64,000 nt of DNA from Cystobacter fuscus DSM 2262 (GTDB lineage Bacteria; Myxococcota; Myxococcia; Myxococcales; Myxococcaceae): the NCBI RefSeq assembly GCF_000335475.2, contig NZ_ANAH02000001.1:682001-746000 (forward strand), written 5' to 3'. Below are positions 1 to 7,683 of the stretch, piece by piece; the first letter of the stretch is position 1, and every line of letters starts with the position of its first letter. A program made the position numbers and the translations under genes. The notes under the pieces were generated by a model. It did not search any database. It saw nothing but the letters and a program-made list of their open reading frames with translations, and was not told the DNA's origin.

Positions 1-2
1 CT

Positions 3-230
3 GGGTACTCGGGTCCCATTCTCATCCATGCCTGCATGGAGAAGGTGGAGAACTTCACAGCTCGGCTGGCGCTGGCGCTCGAGGGGCAGAACGTCCTGAA
101 CGGTGTATGGATCTATGGCACCAACCGTGACATGGATTGTTCCGAGGGGTATCCACGCCCGACCAAACTGGATGACAACGCCGCGCTGCAGAGCACCCGG
201 GTCGGTTCGCAGAGCACCCGGGGCAGTTGA
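3..230 (+). CDS. C-terminal end of an unidentified protein (partial)
   Basis: The frame is open from the first bases of the window to a TGA at 228-230, so this is the 3' end of a gene that begins outside. About 75 residues are visible. They read like real protein: a segment with the pattern ILIHACMEKVENF, then an aromatic/Gly stretch (VWIYGTNRDMDC), then a low-complexity Ser/Thr/Gln tail. I do not recognise the family. It runs towards the convergent tssC gene, and a GC-rich hairpin follows its stop codon. A role as a T6SS-linked protein is possible from position alone but nothing in the residues shows it. Confidence 0.5.
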   Translation, partial: GYSGPILIHACMEKVENFTARLALALEGQNVLNGVWIYGTNRDMDCSEGYPRPTKLDDNAALQSTRVGSQSTRGS

Positions 231-238
231 CACGTGCC

Positions 239-265
239 GGCGGGGGTCTCTTAGCGGCCCCCGCC
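239..265 (+). terminator. Hairpin between convergent genes
   Basis: Perfect 8-bp inverted repeat GGCGGGGG (239-246) / CCCCCGCC (258-265) with an 11-nt loop, starting 9 bp after the stop of the upstream partial gene. There is no clear T-tract. Its position between two converging genes fits a transcription terminator. Confidence 0.5.
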
Positions 266-335
266 TCCTGCTTCACGCCGCGCCCCGGGAAGGCACGCGC
301 TTCCCGTGCCATCCCGAAGCGTCTGGCTTTCCGGC

Positions 336-1832
336 CTACGTGGCCGCCTGGGGCAGATCGGACACCAGGCGAATGGAGGCAGTCAGTTCGTTGAGCTGGA
401 AGTGGGGGCGGAGGAACACCACCGCGCGGTAGTTGCCAGGGTGACCCGGTACCTCGGTGACGTCCACCCGCGCCTCGCGCAGCGGCTGGCGGGCCTTGAT
501 GGAGAAGGACGCGTTCTCATTGATCTGCACGTACTGGCTGATCCACCGGTTGAGGTAGTCGGAGATCTCCTGCCGAGAGGCGAAACCGCCAATCTTGTCG
601 CGCATGATGACCTTGAGGTAGTGCGCGAAGCGCGAGGCGGACAGGAGATAGGGAAGCTGGGAAGACAGCTCCGCGTTGGCGTTGGCCTGGGGCGTGTCGT
701 AGCGGCGGGGCTTGTTGGCCGTCTGCGAACCGAAGAAGGCCGCGTAGTCGGTTCCCTTGCAATGACACAGGGTGATGAAGCCCAGGTCGCTCAATTCCTT
801 CTCACGCCGGTCGGTGATGGCCACCTCGGTGGGGCATTTCTGGGCGATGTCTCCCTCGTCGGTGCGGAACGTATGGGTGGGCAGCCCCTGGACGATGCCA
901 CCTCCCTCCACCCCGCGGATGTTGGCGCACCACTGGTGCTGGGCGAAGGCGGAGGTGATGCGCAGGCCCAGGGCGTATGCCGCGTTGCCCCACAGATACT
1001 TGCGGTGATCGCGGCCATCCACGTCTTCCCGGTAGCCGAAGCCGTCCACGGGCACCGTGTCCTCACCATAGGGCAGCCGCGCCAGGATATGGGGCAGCAC
1101 CAGCGCCACGTAGCGGGCGTCCTCCGAGTCCCGGAAGCTGCGCCAGCGGATGAGCTCGGTGCTCTCGAAGATGCGCGCCAGGTCTCTCGGGGCACCGATG
1201 TCCGTGAAGCTGTCCAGGTCGAACAGTGAGGGACTGGCCGCGGTGATGAAGGGTGCGTGGGCGGCGGCGGCCACGCGGGAGATGGACTCCAGCAGCGCCA
1301 CGTCCCGCGGAACGCGGCCGAACTCATAGTCGCCGATGAGCACCCCATAGGGCTGTCCGCCGAAGGTGCCGTACTCCTCCTCGTAGACCTTCTTGAAGAG
1401 GGCGCTCTGGTCGAACTCGGGCGCCCGCTCCAGGTCATCCAGCAGCTCCTTCTTGGTGGCGTGCAGGACCCGCAGCTTCAGGTTCGTCCCTGTCTCGGTG
1501 CCATGGACCAGCATGTGCAGCCCCCGCCAGGAGGCCTCCAGCCGCTGGAAGGACTCGGTATGGAGCACCTCGTCGAGCTGCGCACCCAGCAGCTCGTCGA
1601 TGCGGGCGATGCGCTGGTTGATGAGCGCGACCAGGTCCACGTCGCTCGGGATGGACTCGGTGGTGAGTGCCTGGTCCACGAGCTCGCTCACCAGCTCGCG
1701 GGCGCGGGGCTGCTGGCTGTCATCGCGCGCCAGCCTGCCCTCCTCGATGATGCGCGCCAGCAGTCCCTGCTCCGGCTCCGCCACCGCGGCCTGTACTCCC
1801 TGCGTCGCTTCTTGCGTTTCTTCCTCGAACAT
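336..1832 (-). CDS. tssC: Type VI secretion sheath large subunit TssC
   Basis: 498 residues, the usual length of TssC/VipB. With TssB it polymerises into the contractile sheath around the Hcp tube in the cytoplasm. The N-terminal part (about 30-120) has the helical segment with IDELLGAQLDEVLH and LEASWRGLHMLV that is typical of the EvpB/VipB family, and the rest matches the conserved sheath core (for example GVLIGDYEFG, FAHYLKVIMRDKIG). It is the last gene of a minus-strand operon; tssB lies 45 bp upstream. The start chosen is the ATG at 1832, which keeps the whole conserved region and has an AGAGAG-type ribosome site just upstream. Confidence 0.95.
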   Translation of the reverse strand: MFEEETQEATQGVQAAVAEPEQGLLARIIEEGRLARDDSQQPRARELVSELVDQALTTESIPSDVDLVALINQRIARIDELLGAQLDEVLHTESFQRLEASWRGLHMLVHGTETGTNLKLRVLHATKKELLDDLERAPEFDQSALFKKVYEEEYGTFGGQPYGVLIGDYEFGRVPRDVALLESISRVAAAAHAPFITAASPSLFDLDSFTDIGAPRDLARIFESTELIRWRSFRDSEDARYVALVLPHILARLPYGEDTVPVDGFGYREDVDGRDHRKYLWGNAAYALGLRITSAFAQHQWCANIRGVEGGGIVQGLPTHTFRTDEGDIAQKCPTEVAITDRREKELSDLGFITLCHCKGTDYAAFFGSQTANKPRRYDTPQANANAELSSQLPYLLSASRFAHYLKVIMRDKIGGFASRQEISDYLNRWISQYVQINENASFSIKARQPLREARVDVTEVPGHPGNYRAVVFLRPHFQLNELTASIRLVSDLPQAAT

Positions 1833-1877
1833 CTCTCTCTCCGTGTGGGATATGGGTGGATGGATGGGACCGGGTGC

Positions 1878-2387
1878 TCACGGCTCGCGCTTCGTCGCCA
1901 GCTCGGACTGGAGCGCCTGGAGCCGGGCCCTGTCGGCCAGCGAGGACCGCAGCACGTCCGCCAGCGCGTCATTGCCGTCCAGCTTGGCGATCAAGTCCAC
2001 CAGCCGCTGGCGCGACTCCAGGAGCTTGCGCAGGGGCTCGATCTGCTCGACGAGCTGGCGAGGGTGGAAGGAGTCGATGCTCTTGAAGCGCAGCTCCACG
2101 GCCATGCGGCTGTCACCGTCACGGAGCTTGTCCGGCACGGACAGCCGCAGCAGAGGGCCGATAGCGGCCATGACATGGTCGAAGTTGTCGCGGTCGACCT
2201 CCACGAACTTGCGCTCCTTCAAGCGCGGGAGCTCCTTCTGCTGGCCAGCCAGGTCCGCGAGGACGCCAACCACCAGCGGAAGCTCCTTCTGCTCCACCGC
2301 GTCACCAATCTCCACGTCATAGGTGATCTGCACTCGCGGCGGCCGGACCCGGTCCAGGACGTGCTGGATACTTTCCTTTGCAGGCAT
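1878..2387 (-). CDS. tssB: Type VI secretion sheath small subunit TssB
   Basis: 169 residues, normal for TssB/VipA. It pairs with TssC to form the contractile sheath. The sequence has the family hallmarks: PPRVQITYDVEIGDAVEQKELP near the N-terminus shortened here to the core motif ITYDVEIG, then LPLVVGVLADL, and the VELRFKSIDSFHP segment. It lies directly upstream of tssC, the universal TssB-TssC order. The start at 2387 has an AGGAAGG-like ribosome site just upstream. Confidence 0.95.
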   Translation of the reverse strand: MPAKESIQHVLDRVRPPRVQITYDVEIGDAVEQKELPLVVGVLADLAGQQKELPRLKERKFVEVDRDNFDHVMAAIGPLLRLSVPDKLRDGDSRMAVELRFKSIDSFHPRQLVEQIEPLRKLLESRQRLVDLIAKLDGNDALADVLRSSLADRARLQALQSELATKREP

Positions 2388-2472
2388 GTCTTTCCTTCCT
2401 CTTGGCTATGTCTGGTTTTTGCTACGCACTGCGAGGATGGAGAGGGACGCGGAGAGATGTGATAGGCGTTGA

Positions 2473-2931
2473 CTACTCGTCCACCTCCACCAGCCTTCCG
2501 CTCCGGTCCAGCCGCAGAGGAAGGGAGATGGGTTCGGTGATGGGGCCCTGCACCAGCCGGGCGGTGATCACCGCGATGGGGGAGCCTTCCTCCTCGGGAG
2601 GAAGCTGAACGGAGACCTGGAGTTGTCGCAGGCGCGGCTCATAGGCCTCCACCGCGCGGGCGATGAGCCGCTCCAGGAGCCGGGCATCCGCGGCGCTCGG
2701 GCCGAGAGGCCGCAGGTCCGGCAACCCGTAGTCCAGGGCCGAGCGCTCGTGCGGCTCGAGCGAGCTGGCCTGCTCCAGGGAGAGCGTGCAGCGGGTGTTC
2801 AGCGCGTGGGCCACCTCTCGCTTCACCGAGGCGAGCAATTCCTGCTCATCCATCCATGGGAAGCTCTCCACGTCCACCAGCCGGTCCAGCAGCGGTGCCG
2901 GGAATCCGTGTGTCTGCCTGTTCCATGACAT
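2473..2931 (-). CDS. tssE: Type VI secretion baseplate protein TssE (gp25-like)
   Basis: 152 residues, in the size range of the gp25-like/lysozyme-fold baseplate component. Near the N-terminus is a PLLDRLVD-type segment, followed by the helix SVKREVAHALNTRC, and a central LDYGLPDL motif, all characteristic of TssE. It is a baseplate wedge component that nucleates the sheath. It sits between tssA and tssB, 28 bp after the tssA stop, consistent with one transcript. No tssF or tssG follows in this window, although those partners are normally needed to make the wedge complex. Confidence 0.9.
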   Translation of the reverse strand: MSWNRQTHGFPAPLLDRLVDVESFPWMDEQELLASVKREVAHALNTRCTLSLEQASSLEPHERSALDYGLPDLRPLGPSAADARLLERLIARAVEAYEPRLRQLQVSVQLPPEEEGSPIAVITARLVQGPITEPISLPLRLDRSGRLVEVDE

Positions 2932-2959
2932 GTCATTGCCTCACGAGGAGGGGTAGGCC

Positions 2960-4066
2960 TCACTGCTTCTCCGGCTTCATGCCGAGCAGGGACTGGATGG
3001 TTTCCAGGTTGGAGGAATCGGGGACGAGCTCCGCGAGGAGCTGGTGGAGTGGCATCTGGCCCCAGCTCACGGCGCGTTTGACCAGGTAGGCGACGGGACT
3101 GTGGGGCTCGGTGCGCCGCAGGTAGTCGGAGGCGAGGGTCAGGAGCTGGTACGCCTCCTCCCGGCTGCGGATGGCGCGCGGCGGCCGCCCGGTGCCCGAA
3201 GCCGCCGCGAGGGCCTCCGTGTCGGGCAGGGCCCCGGTCATTTCTCCAGGCTCCTCCCGCGAGGAATCCGCGCGCAGCGTGGCGGCCAGCGCCTGGATGT
3301 CACCGAGGACGGAGCGGGTGCGGTGGAGCACCGCGCTGGTGCGTCCCAGCCGCGAGTCGAGCGACTGCTCCAGCGCGTTGCTGGCCTCGAGCGCGGCGGC
3401 CACCTGCCGTGCGAGCGCGTCGACGGCGGAGGTGGGCATCTGGGCGGCGGTCCCCAGGAAGACGTCTCGAGTCAATGGACTGCTCGTGGCTTCGTTGGCG
3501 TTCGCTTCTCCCTCGGCCGGCGCCTCCTCGCGGGTACCCCGTTGTTTCTCGTGGTGGAGGATCCGCTGCCAGTCCGCGAAGTCATGACTCACGGCGCCGG
3601 GGGCTCGAGTCTTGACGAACGGCACCCTGGCGAGGACGAGGGGAAGCTTGTCGTCGAGCCACGCCAGGGGAGCGAGCCGGGCCTCTTCGTCACCTTCCTC
3701 GAGAGCGGGCCAGAGCGAGTCCCAGAAGCGCTCGACCAGCGCGGTGGTCAGCCGCAGTCCCCGCTCCACGCCCGGGAAGCCATGCTGTATCCCCCAGGCC
3801 TCGGTGAGCCAGGCGGCGAGCTGCAGGTCCTTTGATTCGTGTGCCAGAGCCTGTTGGCAGAGCTCGGCCACCTGGGCCCAGTTGGCGCGCTTGAGGGAGG
3901 TCTGCCAGACCCCCTGGGGCAGCGTGGGGTCATCCTCGCGGCGTGCCTCACGGATCTGATCGTAGAGCGGCTCGTAGCGCAGGCTGCGTCCCGAGGGCGC
4001 GTCGGGGGAGATCGGCCGCAGGAGCGGCTCGAGGTCCGGCGGAGCGGCGGAGAGCATGTCGTCCAT
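2960..4066 (-). CDS. tssA: Type VI secretion cap/assembly protein TssA
   Basis: 368 residues. The N-terminal part carries the ImpA-N domain: PISPDAPSGRSLRYEPLYDQI near residues 17-37 (key residues P, G, L, Y), then a helical block with LTEAWGIQHG and FWDSLWPALEEGD. A proline/alanine-rich middle leads to a C-terminal helical domain with SREEAYQLL and SWGQMPLHQLLAELVPD. TssA proteins coordinate baseplate docking and sheath polymerisation. The tssM-like gene ends 2 bp upstream of this start, so the two are translationally linked. Length and domain pattern fit the shorter TssA class. Confidence 0.9.
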   Translation of the reverse strand: MDDMLSAAPPDLEPLLRPISPDAPSGRSLRYEPLYDQIREARREDDPTLPQGVWQTSLKRANWAQVAELCQQALAHESKDLQLAAWLTEAWGIQHGFPGVERGLRLTTALVERFWDSLWPALEEGDEEARLAPLAWLDDKLPLVLARVPFVKTRAPGAVSHDFADWQRILHHEKQRGTREEAPAEGEANANEATSSPLTRDVFLGTAAQMPTSAVDALARQVAAALEASNALEQSLDSRLGRTSAVLHRTRSVLGDIQALAATLRADSSREEPGEMTGALPDTEALAAASGTGRPPRAIRSREEAYQLLTLASDYLRRTEPHSPVAYLVKRAVSWGQMPLHQLLAELVPDSSNLETIQSLLGMKPEKQ

Positions 4067-4068
4067 GG

Positions 4069-5352
4069 CTAGGGGCTCGGGGAGGAAGGTGGGGGCGGAG
4101 GGTCGTCATCGAAGGGGGAGTCGCCCGCCCGGGTGGATTGGGGCGGAGGGGCATCGTCGAAGACGGTGGGCTGGGCCGGCCTGGGTGCCGGGCGGCGCCG
4201 GGCGGGAGCCTCCTTCCTCGGAGGAGGCGCCTCGGGCGGCGGTTCCGCCACCGGTTCCGCCACCGGTTCCACCACCGCCACCGGAGGCGGGACGGGAGGT
4301 TGCTCGCGGCCTCGCGCTCCCTTCCACAGCACGCCCAGGAAGAGCACCGCGAGCAGCACGCTGACGGCGAGCGCGCCCTGGAGCAGGCCGATGCCTCTCC
4401 GGTTGATGCGCGCGGCCTCTGCGTCCGGGCTGGCCAGTCCGCTCTCGGGGAAGGCCTTGCGCTCCAGCAGGTGGGTGATGAAGGCCGGCGAGCGCGGACT
4501 TCCTCCGGGACCCGTGGCGCCTTCCGCCTCGGGGTCCCCGCAGAAGTAGAGGCCGCGCAGCAGCGAGGGCTGGGTGAAGACGGAGGACTGGAAGAGGACG
4601 TCGAGCAGCCGCCGCACGGGCCCGGCCAGCGCACGCAACTCGGACGGGAAGAGGAATGCGGACTCCCGGTCCGGTTGCTTGCCGCGCCCGTCCGCGAGCA
4701 GCTCGAGCTGGAGTCCACACAACTCCCGGTGGATGACCTGGAAGGCCTCGTCCACCCAGGCGGGGGTGTAGGGCTCCTGGGGGGAGTACGGGCTGGACCA
4801 CCCGAGCATCTCGTCCCGCCTGCGTGGCGGCAGCGACCGGCAGAAGGCGGTGAAGCCGGGGATGACGTCCGAGCGGGTGATGACGACGAAGACGGGCACG
4901 CGCACGCCCAGCTCGCGGCGCAGGGCCCGCAGTCCCTGGAAGAGGCCCTGGGCCATGCGCTCCAATCCGACGTCATCCAAGGCCTTGGGCCCGGTGAGGT
5001 GCGTGGCGGACACAGTCAGCATCAGCCCGTCGATGGGCCGCTGGCCGCGGACGCGTTTCAAGCGCTGGAGGACGGCCCGCCACTCCTCCGTGGGCTGTTC
5101 CGTCATGCCGGGCATGTCGAGCACGACGCCCTGATCGAAGAGCCAGACGCCCCAGCCGCCCGCCTCCATCTCCCCGCGGGTGGGCGAGCCGTAGGGTCGG
5201 CGAAGGTTGGCACCCGCGGCCAGCGAGGTGCGTCCCGAGCCGGGCTCTCCCACCATCATCAACCAGGGCACCTGGTAGCGCCGCTCCCGGTGCCGCCCGG
5301 TGGCGCCCAGCCGGTGAAGTGCCGTGTGGAGGGTCGAGGAAGGGTCGCTCAT
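4069..5352 (-). CDS. Short TssM-like protein: cytoplasmic GTPase domain with proline-rich tail
   Basis: 427 residues, where full TssM/IcmF proteins are about 1,100-1,300. The N-terminal GTPase part is intact by eye: a P-loop GEPGSGRTS around residues 37-45, a DMPG switch motif, and TRSD in place of the NKxD base-recognition motif. The block around LLRGLYFCGDP is typical of IcmF family members. One membrane helix (ALAVSVLLAVLFLGVLW) lies near residues 340-357. After it, instead of the large periplasmic domain that binds TssJ, there are about 65 Pro/Ala/Glu/Asp-rich residues to the stop. It overlaps the tssL stop by 4 nt (ATGA). It may act with TssL as a reduced membrane complex, or the rest of TssM may be encoded elsewhere. 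Confidence 0.8.
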   Translation of the reverse strand: MSDPSSTLHTALHRLGATGRHRERRYQVPWLMMVGEPGSGRTSLAAGANLRRPYGSPTRGEMEAGGWGVWLFDQGVVLDMPGMTEQPTEEWRAVLQRLKRVRGQRPIDGLMLTVSATHLTGPKALDDVGLERMAQGLFQGLRALRRELGVRVPVFVVITRSDVIPGFTAFCRSLPPRRRDEMLGWSSPYSPQEPYTPAWVDEAFQVIHRELCGLQLELLADGRGKQPDRESAFLFPSELRALAGPVRRLLDVLFQSSVFTQPSLLRGLYFCGDPEAEGATGPGGSPRSPAFITHLLERKAFPESGLASPDAEAARINRRGIGLLQGALAVSVLLAVLFLGVLWKGARGREQPPVPPPVAVVEPVAEPVAEPPPEAPPPRKEAPARRRPAPRPAQPTVFDDAPPPQSTRAGDSPFDDDPPPPPSSPSP

Positions 5353-6131
5353 GGCCGGGTCTCCAGGTGAGAGGGAGTGATGACGGCGGGGGGAGTGGGA
5401 GGAGAGGGCCGCAGGAGGACGAGGCTGGTGGAGAGGGTGCTCACGAGCACGGCGGCGATGGCGGCACCCCAGGGCCAGCGGCGCGCGAAGCGACGATCCA
5501 TCCGCTCGTCCCGGGTGTGGGCGTAGGCATCGTCCACCAGGCGGCGGGCGATGGTGTCCGGCTCCGCAGGCCGCTGGAAGACGAACAGGAAGAGCTGGCG
5601 TTGCAGATCCTGGAGCAGGGTCCCGGCCCCGAGTCCCCGGTAGCGGCCCTCGAAGCCGAGCGAGAGCGCCATCAGGTACACGAGGGCGAGTTCGGCGTGC
5701 GCTGGGTTGCGCTCGCGCAACAGCCGCTCCACGTCCGCGAAGATGCGGTCCCCGGCCTCGTGGGTGCCGAAGAGCTCGTCCTCCAGCAGGTTCGCCTGCC
5801 AGGCCTCGCGGCCGTACCAGGACGTGTGGACGAGCAGCTCATCGGCGAAGGAGGTGAGCACGTAGCGGCACTCCTCGAGGTCGCGCTCGAGGAGCGAGCC
5901 ACGCGGGGTGCCCTCGGTACTGGTCTGCTGTTGGATGCGCTCGAGCAGCCGCCGCCAGATCTCCTCGACGGTGGGGCCCGGCGGGTCCTTCGCGGCGAAG
6001 CGGCTGGGGAGGGAGAGGGCCTGGAGCTGCTGGCGGAGCATGAGGAGCTCCGCGAAGAGGACGCGTGCCCTCTCGAGCAGGGGGGAGCCTCCGAGCATTT
6101 CGGAATCGGTGGGAAGGGCTGGATGTCGCAT
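5349..6131 (-). CDS. tssL: Type VI secretion membrane protein TssL (DotU family)
   Basis: 260 residues. It shows the DotU helical domain: LERDLEECRYVLTSFADELL (a long, conserved segment around residues 85-105, with the acidic pair DE), then SWYGREAW, LLEDELFGT and a C-terminal single membrane helix (WPWGAAIAAVLVSTLSTSLVLL, roughly 218-240). No peptidoglycan-binding OmpA domain is fused to it. TssL anchors the T6SS membrane complex with TssM. It overlaps the downstream tssM-like gene by 4 nt and follows tssK by 5 bp. Confidence 0.9.
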   Translation of the reverse strand: MRHPALPTDSEMLGGSPLLERARVLFAELLMLRQQLQALSLPSRFAAKDPPGPTVEEIWRRLLERIQQQTSTEGTPRGSLLERDLEECRYVLTSFADELLVHTSWYGREAWQANLLEDELFGTHEAGDRIFADVERLLRERNPAHAELALVYLMALSLGFEGRYRGLGAGTLLQDLQRQLFLFVFQRPAEPDTIARRLVDDAYAHTRDERMDRRFARRWPWGAAIAAVLVSTLSTSLVLLRPSPPTPPAVITPSHLETRP

Positions 6132-6136
6132 GGGAG

Positions 6137-7465
6137 TCAGGTGTCGTTGCGGATGAGAAGGAAGACCTCGGCGGGGGCATGCACCTCGCCCGGCTCGAGG
6201 AGGTTCTCCAGGAGAAGCCGCTCATGGGGGCGGATGAAGGTGGAGCTGGACTCCAGGGAGAACAGGAGCGAGCCGGAGCGGGGCACCAGGCCCGGGCGGC
6301 TGTCGATGAGCTCGCGGCGGGCCCCGAGCGTGCGCGTCTCGCGCATCACCCGGTGGCGGCTCTCCGAGCCGATGCGGCAGCCCGCCATCCATCCCAGCAC
6401 CTGCTGGCGGGTGGTCCCGGGCCGGCCGCGCACCTCGAGCACCAGCTCCCGGTCCATCCATTTCGGGAGGAAGTGCGTGGTGAAGCCGCCCCCCTCGGAC
6501 TGGAGCTGGACGCGGGTGTAGGCCTCGGAGACGCCTTGCTCCAGTGTGCTCTCGATGAAGGAGAAGACCGCCTGGAAGGAGAGCCAGGGCTCCAGGTGCT
6601 CGTAGGCGGGGAAGGCGGGAGGGATCTTGCCCTCGCCCAGGGGAGCAAGGTGGCCGGCCAGCGTGCACAGCGCCAGGTAGAGGCCGAAGGGATGGGGCAT
6701 GCCCGAGCGCAGCATGGCCTCGAAGGCGGGGAGCCCGGCGACGAGCCAGCGCAGCAGTTGCTGACTCTCGGCGTGCTGCGTGGGCTCGGCGGTCCGGGCG
6801 CGCAGCTCCTCCACCACACTGGCGGCCTTCTGCCGGATGCGCAGGGTCAGCCGATCGCACCGCTCTCCGAGTGGAGAGTCGAAGGGCACCGCCAGCAGGG
6901 GTGGAAGATATTCCTCCACGAGGAAGGATTCATGGTCGCGGCGCAACTCGAGCAACGGGAGCGCGCTATAGCCGGCGGGGGGAGGGCCCGCGAACAGCTC
7001 GAGTCGTGGTTGGAGCTGGGCGATGCGCAGAGGCATGTCGCCGGTGCTCTCGTCGGCGAGCGGCTCGCTCGTGGTGGAGATGAAGCGGCTGGGGCCAGGG
7101 CCGCCTCCCGGCCCGGAGGCCACGGCCACATGCAGGCGCACCGGGCGTTGCCAGTCCACACCGTGCGGACTTCCGAGCGCGAGTTGCAGCTCGCTTCCCC
7201 TACCCGCCTGGTGGGAGACGATGAGCCCATCGGGGAGAATGGCCTCCAGCTCCAGCACCCGGAGCGTGCCCGCGAGCAACAGCGAGCGATCGTACTGGAA
7301 TTGGCTCACGCCCCAGTGGAAGGGCATGGACAGGCCGAGATGGAGCTGGAGGAGCGCCTCGTAGCGGCGGTCCTGTTGTTGGAAGTGCTGAGGGGCGAGC
7401 AGCATTCCCTCGTGCCACTGCACGGCGGCGGGAAGATCGTGTGCGCGAGACATGAATGTATCCAT
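6137..7465 (-). CDS. tssK: Type VI secretion baseplate-membrane connector TssK
   Basis: About 442 residues, the normal TssK length. The N-terminus has the diagnostic VQWHEGMLLAPQHFQQQDRR motif, followed by the shell domain with FQYDRSLLLAGTLRVLELEAILPDG (key residues Y, D, L, PDG) and a helical middle. TssK trimers connect the baseplate to the TssL-TssM complex. The frame stays open further 5', but that extension is low-complexity Arg-rich sequence, so the start is placed at the ATG at 7465 (an alternative ATG is at 7453). It is the first gene of the minus-strand operon. A 13-nt palindrome (TCACT-CGC-AGTGA, 7471-7483) sits just upstream of the start and might be an operator. Confidence 0.92.
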   Translation of the reverse strand: MDTFMSRAHDLPAAVQWHEGMLLAPQHFQQQDRRYEALLQLHLGLSMPFHWGVSQFQYDRSLLLAGTLRVLELEAILPDGLIVSHQAGRGSELQLALGSPHGVDWQRPVRLHVAVASGPGGGPGPSRFISTTSEPLADESTGDMPLRIAQLQPRLELFAGPPPAGYSALPLLELRRDHESFLVEEYLPPLLAVPFDSPLGERCDRLTLRIRQKAASVVEELRARTAEPTQHAESQQLLRWLVAGLPAFEAMLRSGMPHPFGLYLALCTLAGHLAPLGEGKIPPAFPAYEHLEPWLSFQAVFSFIESTLEQGVSEAYTRVQLQSEGGGFTTHFLPKWMDRELVLEVRGRPGTTRQQVLGWMAGCRIGSESRHRVMRETRTLGARRELIDSRPGLVPRSGSLLFSLESSSTFIRPHERLLLENLLEPGEVHAPAEVFLLIRNDT

Positions 7466-7604
7466 TGGGGTCACTCGCAGTGAGTGGCGCCCATCGTGAG
7501 CGATGGAGATGGAAGCGGCAGGTTGTGACGGGTCGTGCCCGGCCCCTCGGCGTCCCCGAGCCGACTCACGGGGGATTGCGCGCCGCGCCATCCGGACAAA
7601 GAAC

Positions 7605-7627
7605 CGTCAAATCGTCAAAACACGTCA
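7605..7627 (+). promoter_or_regulatory. Triple CGTCA direct repeat upstream of the secreted esterase
   Basis: CGTCA occurs at 7605-7609, 7613-7617 and 7623-7627, each followed by A-rich bases, in the 218-bp divergent region between tssK and the esterase gene. An AT-rich stretch with GATAAAAT follows at about 7648-7656. This could be a regulator binding array plus a promoter, but there is no independent evidence. Confidence 0.25.
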
Positions 7628-7683
7628 GAACTGAAAGGGTCGATCATGATAAAATATTGCCTCCCCTACCCCAGGATCTCTCC

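Noticed and set aside
239-265. tRNA-like or riboswitch structure in the first 300 bp
   Set aside because: Only a simple GC hairpin is present; no tRNA loops or aptamer-like conserved bases were seen.
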